Origin: CAZKCK01 sp964552325
GTDB taxonomy: Bacteria > Bacteroidota > Bacteroidia > Bacteroidales > TTA-H9
DNA: 27,969 nucleotides
Direction: 5' to 3'
Assembly (NCBI GenBank): GCA_964552325.1
Contig: CAZKHA010000034.1
Coordinates: 1 to 27,969 of the forward strand
Of the stretch, positions 23,471 through 27,969 are shown piece by piece. The notes beneath the pieces were generated by a model. That model was not told where the DNA came from, did no database searches, and saw nothing but the letters and a program-made list of their open reading frames with translations. The translations under genes were made by a program, and so were the position numbers. The number at the start of each line of letters is the position of its first letter. Positions within the stretch are counted from its first letter, which is position 1.

Positions 23471-25486
23471 TTATATCTTTTTTAGTACGGTTACCGTGCG
23501 GTTGGTGTTATATATTTTTGCCACGCCCTTCCCTTCTGGGCCAGGGAAGGCTTGGTAATCAATAGCGGCATGAATTCGACCATGGCCTCCAAATTGCCAA
23601 TCGTCAGAGCATAACAATACTTTGTATTTTCCAGGTTCAGGAACAGGGAAGGCATAATCGGGCACGCTATTACGAGGATGCCAGTTGAAAATGAAAACCA
23701 ATCCTGCACGTTCAAAAACAATGGTTTTATTGGTGTTGTCCAAATTCAGTTCAACGGGGTAGGCTGAATCCATAATCCCATAATCCTTTGCAAGTTGCAA
23801 CATGGCTTTATCAAATTGCAAGAGGTATTTGTACTTTAAAGCCGGATTATCGGCCAGCGACCATTGCCGGCGGGCATACCAACTGCTCCATTTGTTTCCT
23901 TCGCGAGGGAAGTCGATCCATTCAGGGTGCCCAAATTCATTTCCCATGAAGTTTAGCCAAGCTTCGCCACCTAATGCCAGTGTGAATATCCTGATCAATT
24001 TATGAAGTGCTATACCGCGGTCAACCACAATATTTTGATCGCTTTCGGCCATATGATAATAGATTTCTTGATCCATCAGGCGGAAGGCGATGGTTTTATC
24101 ACCTACCAATGCTTGGTCGTGGCTTTCGCAGTAAGCCACGGTTTTAATATCGAACTTATGATCAAGCATGGTCTTATACAATTCGCCGATATCCCAATCC
24201 TCATCGTTTTTTTCTTTTAGCATTTTAATCCAAAAATCGGGGATGCCCATGCCTAACCTATAATCGAAGCCTATGCCACCATGCGCAATTGGATGGCATA
24301 AATCAGGCATGCCGCTCACATCTTCGGCAATGCTGATGGCGTTGGGTTTAATTTTGTGTATAAGCGTATTAGCAAGTGTAAGATACGTAATTGAGTCCCA
24401 TTCTACGCCTTCCTTATAATATTTTTGCTGATCCCAGCCATCGGTATAACCATGGTGATAATAGAGCATACTCGAAACACCATCAAACCGGAAGCCATCG
24501 AAATGAAATTCCTTGAGCCAATACTTTACATTGGATAGTAGAAATTGCAATACTTCCGTTTTTCCATAATCAAATAGTTTTGAATCCCAATGAGGATGGT
24601 TGCCCCGTTCGCCATAATGTGTGTACAGCCCATCCATGCCATCGAAGCAATTAATGCCTTCATTAAAGTTTTTAACCGTATGTGAATGAACTATATCCAT
24701 AATAACAGCTATGCCAAGCTTATGGGCTTCATTTATCAGGTTTTTTAAATCTTCGGGCGTGCCGAAACGGGAAGTGGGCGCAAAAAAGTTGCTTACATGA
24801 TAACCAAACGAACCATAGTAAGGGTGCTCGGCAACTGCCATCATTTGGATAGTATTGTATCCGGCTTCTTTAATACGAGGCAAAACATTTTGAGTAAACT
24901 CGTTATAGGTGCCTACTTTGGGCTCTTCTTGCGCCATGCCTACATGGCATTCATAAATAAAAAGGTTTTTTAGCTTTCCAGGGTTAAATGCCGAATCTTC
25001 CCATGCAAATTTTTTCTTCGGAAACCATAATTGCCCCGCAAAGTCGCGAGAGTTTATATCTTGCACAATGCGTTTAATATACACCGGAATTCGTTCGTAC
25101 CATCCATTATCGCCATGAACTAAAACCTTAACTTTTCCTTGGTGTTTAAATTTGCCTTTGTATTGGCTTTCGGGCAAAAACAGTTCCCACACGCCATTTG
25201 CTAATTTGGTCATGCGGTGGCTATGCCTATCCCAATTGTTGAAATCGCCAAAAAACCAGAGATCACGCGCCCTTGGAGCCCACTCCCTATAATACCAGCC
25301 TTTTGCTTTGCTGTCATAATTAATCCCAAAATAGGTGTAAGCATCGGCAAATTTTAGTAGGCTTCCTGCATAGGTTTCAATTTCCTTTAATCGTGCAATG
25401 TACCTTTCCTTACGTGCATTTAGCTCGTCTTCAACAGCTTCTAGCCACGGATCGTTTTCAATTATCTTTAGTCGTTTGGTGTTCAT
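23471..25486 (-). CDS. glgB: 1,4-alpha-glucan (glycogen) branching enzyme, GH13 subfamily 8-type
   Basis: A 671-residue cytosolic enzyme that cuts alpha-1,4 chains and rejoins them by alpha-1,6 bonds during glycogen synthesis. An N-terminal helix region and CBM48 (about 60-150, YYREWAPRARDLWFFGDFNNW) precede the GH13 barrel. Catalytic residues are D335 (GFRFDGVSSM) as nucleophile, E388 (SIAEDVSG) as acid/base and D457 (ESHDQALVGD) as transition-state aspartate. Long stretches such as IYECHVGMAQEEPKVGTY, FLLSNVKYW and NFMGNEFGHPEWIDFPR match the eukaryote-type branching enzymes, a subfamily that also occurs in Bacteroidota. No signal peptide is seen. It starts 10 nt after pulA, so both are co-transcribed. 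Downstream there is only a weak AT-only hairpin (about 23437-23453 region) before a T run. Confidence 0.95.
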   Translation of the reverse strand: MNTKRLKIIENDPWLEAVEDELNARKERYIARLKEIETYAGSLLKFADAYTYFGINYDSKAKGWYYREWAPRARDLWFFGDFNNWDRHSHRMTKLANGVWELFLPESQYKGKFKHQGKVKVLVHGDNGWYERIPVYIKRIVQDINSRDFAGQLWFPKKKFAWEDSAFNPGKLKNLFIYECHVGMAQEEPKVGTYNEFTQNVLPRIKEAGYNTIQMMAVAEHPYYGSFGYHVSNFFAPTSRFGTPEDLKNLINEAHKLGIAVIMDIVHSHTVKNFNEGINCFDGMDGLYTHYGERGNHPHWDSKLFDYGKTEVLQFLLSNVKYWLKEFHFDGFRFDGVSSMLYYHHGYTDGWDQQKYYKEGVEWDSITYLTLANTLIHKIKPNAISIAEDVSGMPDLCHPIAHGGIGFDYRLGMGIPDFWIKMLKEKNDEDWDIGELYKTMLDHKFDIKTVAYCESHDQALVGDKTIAFRLMDQEIYYHMAESDQNIVVDRGIALHKLIRIFTLALGGEAWLNFMGNEFGHPEWIDFPREGNKWSSWYARRQWSLADNPALKYKYLLQFDKAMLQLAKDYGIMDSAYPVELNLDNTNKTIVFERAGLVFIFNWHPRNSVPDYAFPVPEPGKYKVLLCSDDWQFGGHGRIHAAIDYQAFPGPEGKGVAKIYNTNRTVTVLKKI

Positions 25487-25496
25487 TGGGATTGTG

Positions 25497-27503
25497 TTAT
25501 TCTGTTACGCCTATAATTACTGCCGAAATTGCTGGCACTATCACTTTTCCTTTTGTAAGCAATGGGTTTCCGTCAAGCCATACCCTGTTTTCATCTAGGT
25601 AAACCTTCCAAGGCTTGTTGGGTACTTCGTAAGTTATGGGTTTGTTATTGCCGTTGTAAATGACTATCACATCTTTCCAGCTGTCGTTAACCGCAGCACC
25701 ATTCAGCGAAAATGCCACAAGGTTTGGTTCGTTTACATTTAGGAAACGGAGATTATTACGCACATTATCAGCACTTCCCATGCGCAAAGCTGGATGCAAT
25801 TTGCGTAGTTTTATTAAGTCCTTATGAAACTCCACTACATCTTTATACAGGTATTTCCAATCCCAGTTAATCATGTTTATGCTATCGGGAGATTCAAAAG
25901 AGTTTTCAACACCTTTTTTTGATCGTAGCATCTCAACACCATTATGTAAGAAGGGAACTCCTTGCGTAGTAAGCACAATGGCATTTGCAAGTTTGTTCAT
26001 CCTAATTAATTCACTTTGAGTTGCTTTAGGGCAGGTGAGCTTGAATTTATCCCAAAGTGTGTGGTTGTCGTGACACGAAACGTAGGTGATGCATTGAGTG
26101 GGCTCTGTTGCCCAAGGCTGTTGGGTGTAGTTTACTTTAGTGTAATCAATATCAGGGTGTTGAATTCCACCTACCACACCATATTTAATACTTTCTTCAA
26201 GTCCGGGTTTGCCCGAAGCAAAGGCGGTGGCTTTATTATCATTCCAAGGGCCTTTTACGGCATCTCTAATTTCATCGCTAAAGGCAGCTATACGTGGCAT
26301 TTTCGGTACATTGCTTTTGATGGCCCTTTTCTCTTCGGCCAAAGGGCTTCGGTCAGCCAACCAGCCTTCGCCATAAACAAATAGTTGGGGACTTATGGCA
26401 TCTAGGGCTGTACGAACCTTGTTCATGGTTTCGGTATCGTGTATCCCCATTAAATCGAATCGGAAACCATCTATGTGGTACTCTGTGGCCCAGTATTTAA
26501 CTGATTCAACTATGTACTGCTGCATCATTGGGCGCTCCGAAGCTGTTTCGTTACCACAACCCGAGGCATTTGAATAGGAACTGTCGGCGTTAAATCTGTA
26601 GTAATATCCAGGGGCTATCAAGTTAAAGTTTGAAAGCTCATTGGCCCCACCTGTGTGGTTATAAACCACATCCATAATTACCCTTATCCCATTGCGGTGC
26701 AAGGCCATCACCATTTCTTTAAATTCTTTTATACGTATGGCTGGGTCGCTTGGATTGGTAGAAAAGGTGCCTTCGGGCACATTGTAATTTTGAGGGTCGT
26801 AGCCCCAATTGTATTTTGAATCGGGTTGGGTTTCGTCAATAGATTTGAAATCGAAGCAAGGCAATAAATGCACGTGCGTAACGCCCATTTCTTTTAAGTG
26901 ATCGAGCCCAGTAGGCGATCCAAAGGCGTTTTTTGTGTTTTCCTCGGCAAGGCCTAAGTATTTACCTTTATGGGTTATGCCTGATTTCGGGCTTATGCTC
27001 ATGTCACGAATTTGAAGCTCATACAGAACAATGTCAGCAAAACTCTGTTGATCAGGCGATTTGTCGTTTTCCCAACCTTGGGGGTTGGTCTCTTGCAAAT
27101 CAAGGATGCAGGCTTTTAGCCCGTTAACACTCACAGCCTTGGCCCAAATGCCCGGGGTTTCTGCTAACCAAGCTCCTTTATGTTTGGTTCGGAACGTATA
27201 AAACAAGCCTTTTTTATCGCCTTGTAGTTTCGCTACCCAAGTGCCTTGTTCCGATGGTTGAAGTTCTACAATTTCTAAAGGAGTTGTATCACTGGCTTGT
27301 GTGTAAAGCCTAAGTTCAGCAGCTTCGGCAGCTGGCGACCAAATTTTGAAAGAACTTTGGTTGGCGGTATAAACCAATTCCATGTCATTGCCTTCATAAA
27401 CAGGATATTGATCGAAACTGGTATATGACTTTGGCTTGTATTTACAAGCGAGCAGCATGCTAAAAAATGCCACACTAAGTACAATCATAACTTTTTTATT
27501 CAT
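25497..27503 (-). CDS. pulA: Type I pullulanase lipoprotein (alpha-1,6 debranching enzyme)
   Basis: A 668-residue GH13 enzyme that hydrolyses alpha-1,6 branch points of pullulan, glycogen or limit dextrins. The signal peptide ends in a lipobox (SMLLAC, Cys20), so it is predicted to be exported and membrane-anchored. A CBM48-like domain (about 45-135) precedes the barrel. The type I pullulanase signature YNWGYDP is at 231-237. Catalytic residues are D350 (GFRFDLMG) as nucleophile, E379 (YGEGW) as acid/base and D479 (SCHDNHT). After Cys20 come KYKPKS, basic rather than acidic, which suggests a periplasmic-facing anchor more than surface display. Ten nucleotides separate it from glgB. A TAnnTTTG box lies 27 nt upstream of the ATG. 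Length is normal for the family. Confidence 0.93.
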   Translation of the reverse strand: MNKKVMIVLSVAFFSMLLACKYKPKSYTSFDQYPVYEGNDMELVYTANQSSFKIWSPAAEAAELRLYTQASDTTPLEIVELQPSEQGTWVAKLQGDKKGLFYTFRTKHKGAWLAETPGIWAKAVSVNGLKACILDLQETNPQGWENDKSPDQQSFADIVLYELQIRDMSISPKSGITHKGKYLGLAEENTKNAFGSPTGLDHLKEMGVTHVHLLPCFDFKSIDETQPDSKYNWGYDPQNYNVPEGTFSTNPSDPAIRIKEFKEMVMALHRNGIRVIMDVVYNHTGGANELSNFNLIAPGYYYRFNADSSYSNASGCGNETASERPMMQQYIVESVKYWATEYHIDGFRFDLMGIHDTETMNKVRTALDAISPQLFVYGEGWLADRSPLAEEKRAIKSNVPKMPRIAAFSDEIRDAVKGPWNDNKATAFASGKPGLEESIKYGVVGGIQHPDIDYTKVNYTQQPWATEPTQCITYVSCHDNHTLWDKFKLTCPKATQSELIRMNKLANAIVLTTQGVPFLHNGVEMLRSKKGVENSFESPDSINMINWDWKYLYKDVVEFHKDLIKLRKLHPALRMGSADNVRNNLRFLNVNEPNLVAFSLNGAAVNDSWKDVIVIYNGNNKPITYEVPNKPWKVYLDENRVWLDGNPLLTKGKVIVPAISAVIIGVTE

Positions 27504-27529
27504 GTTGAGTGTTCTGATTAATGAGTGAA

Positions 27530-27537
27530 CAAACGTA
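27530..27537 (-). promoter_or_regulatory. Candidate -7 element for pulA-glgB
   Basis: The plus-strand CAAACGTA reads TACGTTTG on the minus strand, an exact TAnnTTTG match, 27 nt upstream of the pulA ATG. This is a typical leader length, but I see no clear TTG -33 element 19-21 nt further upstream. Confidence 0.45.
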
Positions 27538-27603
27538 CAAAAAATACCGGAAATTCGCTTCGTTTCTGGTCAAGTTTTAACACACATTCCACTAAAATAA
27601 ACA

Positions 27604-27632
27604 TTGCAAGATGTAGATTGTTACTATGCTTG
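27604..27632 (+). promoter_or_regulatory. Promoter candidate for the DUF2892 gene
   Basis: TTG (27604-27606), an 18-nt spacer and TATGCTTG (27625-27632) resemble the Bacteroidota -33/-7 pattern with one mismatch in the -7 box. The ATG of the small membrane protein lies 63 nt downstream. It is divergent from the pulA promoter region. Confidence 0.35.
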
Positions 27633-27694
27633 TAATAATAAGGTTGGATTACCTTTTATGCATTAACTCAAATATTAATTCTAAGTTACAGATT

Positions 27695-27883
27695 ATGAAT
27701 AAGAACGTTGGAAAAATTGACAAAACCATACGCATCATTGCCGCGGTTGTTATTGGGGCTTTAGGTGTTTATTTCGAAAGTTGGTGGGGTTTGGTAGCTC
27801 TTGTGCCATTAGCCACAGCCTTAATTGGTTTTTGCCCATTGTACTGCCCATTAGGTGCTTCTACCTGCAAAAAAACCTCTTAA
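27695..27883 (+). CDS. DUF2892 (YgaP-like) small inner-membrane protein
   Basis: A 62-residue protein. The ATG at 27695 was chosen because the family starts with MxKNVGxxDxxIR, matching MNKNVGKIDKTIR here; an in-frame upstream ATG at 27626 adds 23 residues that do not fit. Two hydrophobic segments (about 12-26 and 31-47) flank a short FESWW turn. They are followed by the family ending GFCPLYCPLGASTCKK with four cysteines. DUF2892 proteins resemble the membrane part of the YgaP rhodanese and are often found alone in Bacteroidota, with no defined function. The next gene starts 10 nt downstream, suggesting a short operon. Confidence 0.85.
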   Translation: MNKNVGKIDKTIRIIAAVVIGALGVYFESWWGLVALVPLATALIGFCPLYCPLGASTCKKTS

Positions 27884-27892
27884 CAACCAGCT

Positions 27893-27969
27893 ATGAAAAC
27901 TTCAAAGTTTAAGTTTGTCTTAGTTGCACTTATTGCCATACTTTTTGCCGGCTGCGCTAAAGAAGAGGT
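27893..27969 (+). CDS. N-terminus of a lipoprotein (truncated by window edge)
   Basis: An ATG at 27893, 10 nt after the DUF2892 stop, opens a frame that runs to the window end. The 25 codons encode a basic start (MKTSKFKF), a hydrophobic core (VLVALIAILFA) and a lipobox AGC with Cys21, followed by AKEE. This is a clear signal peptidase II signal. The mature protein lies outside the window, so no function can be given. Confidence 0.75.
   Translation, partial: MKTSKFKFVLVALIAILFAGCAKEE

Noticed and set aside
27626..27694. Upstream ATG of the DUF2892 gene
   Set aside because: The family start MNKNVGKID begins at 27695, and the upstream ATG lies inside the candidate -7 box.
1..27969. Mobile elements, CRISPR arrays, tRNA or rRNA genes
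   Set aside because: No transposase or integrase motif, no regularly spaced direct repeats and no tRNA-like cloverleaf were seen on either strand by reading.

Overview
The window looks like a chromosomal stretch from a free-living member of the Bacteroidota. The signs are two SusC/SusD transporter pairs, several lipoproteins with short Bacteroidota-type signal peptides, a type IX secretion (T9SS) C-terminal sorting domain, promoter-like TAnnTTTG boxes, no obvious Shine-Dalgarno sequences, and moderate-to-low GC with AT-rich spacers. The order within the phylum cannot be fixed from the sequence alone.

Layout, left to right. (a) 1-1846: the 3' end of an unrecognised plus-strand gene with a clear terminator, a minus-strand CCG-domain iron-sulfur protein, and a small minus-strand STAS-like protein. 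The spacers here carry two notable inverted repeats. (b) 1960-23227, all minus strand: a polysaccharide utilization locus (PUL). In transcription order (right to left) it holds a LamG/LruC lipoprotein, a double-PKD lipoprotein, SusC2-SusD2, SusC1-SusD1, a GH5-CBM6 enzyme with a T9SS tail, a GH30 lipoprotein, a GH16 lipoprotein with two Calx-beta domains, and a second GH30 enzyme with an ordinary signal peptide. (c) 23471-27503, minus strand: glgB (eukaryote-like branching enzyme) and pulA (lipoprotein type I pullulanase), 10 nt apart. (d) 27695-27969, plus strand: a small DUF2892 membrane protein and the first codons of a lipoprotein.

How the PUL probably works (inference from families): GH16 family 3-type laminarinase plus two GH30 enzymes and a GH5 point to a mixed beta-1,3/beta-1,6-glucan such as laminarin or a fungal/oomycete wall glucan. 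The GH5 would be exported by T9SS and the GH16 and one GH30 anchored as lipoproteins. Oligosaccharides would pass through the two SusCD pairs, and the second GH30 would act in the periplasm. The PKD and LamG/LruC lipoproteins are candidate surface glycan-binding proteins. No PUL regulator (HTCS, SusR, ECF sigma/anti-sigma) and no GH3 beta-glucosidase is in the window, so both must lie elsewhere.

Transcriptional structure: intrinsic-terminator hairpins sit at three module boundaries (PKD/SusC2, SusD2/SusC1, SusD1/GH5). The PKD gene and SusC1 share an 11-bp box, ACACGAAGATA, which reads as a -7 promoter element on the minus strand. I see no tRNA, rRNA, CRISPR array, insertion sequence or integrase. 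Most of the window is a fairly conventional glucan PUL. The least explained parts are the duplicated modules of the PKD lipoprotein and several structured spacers.
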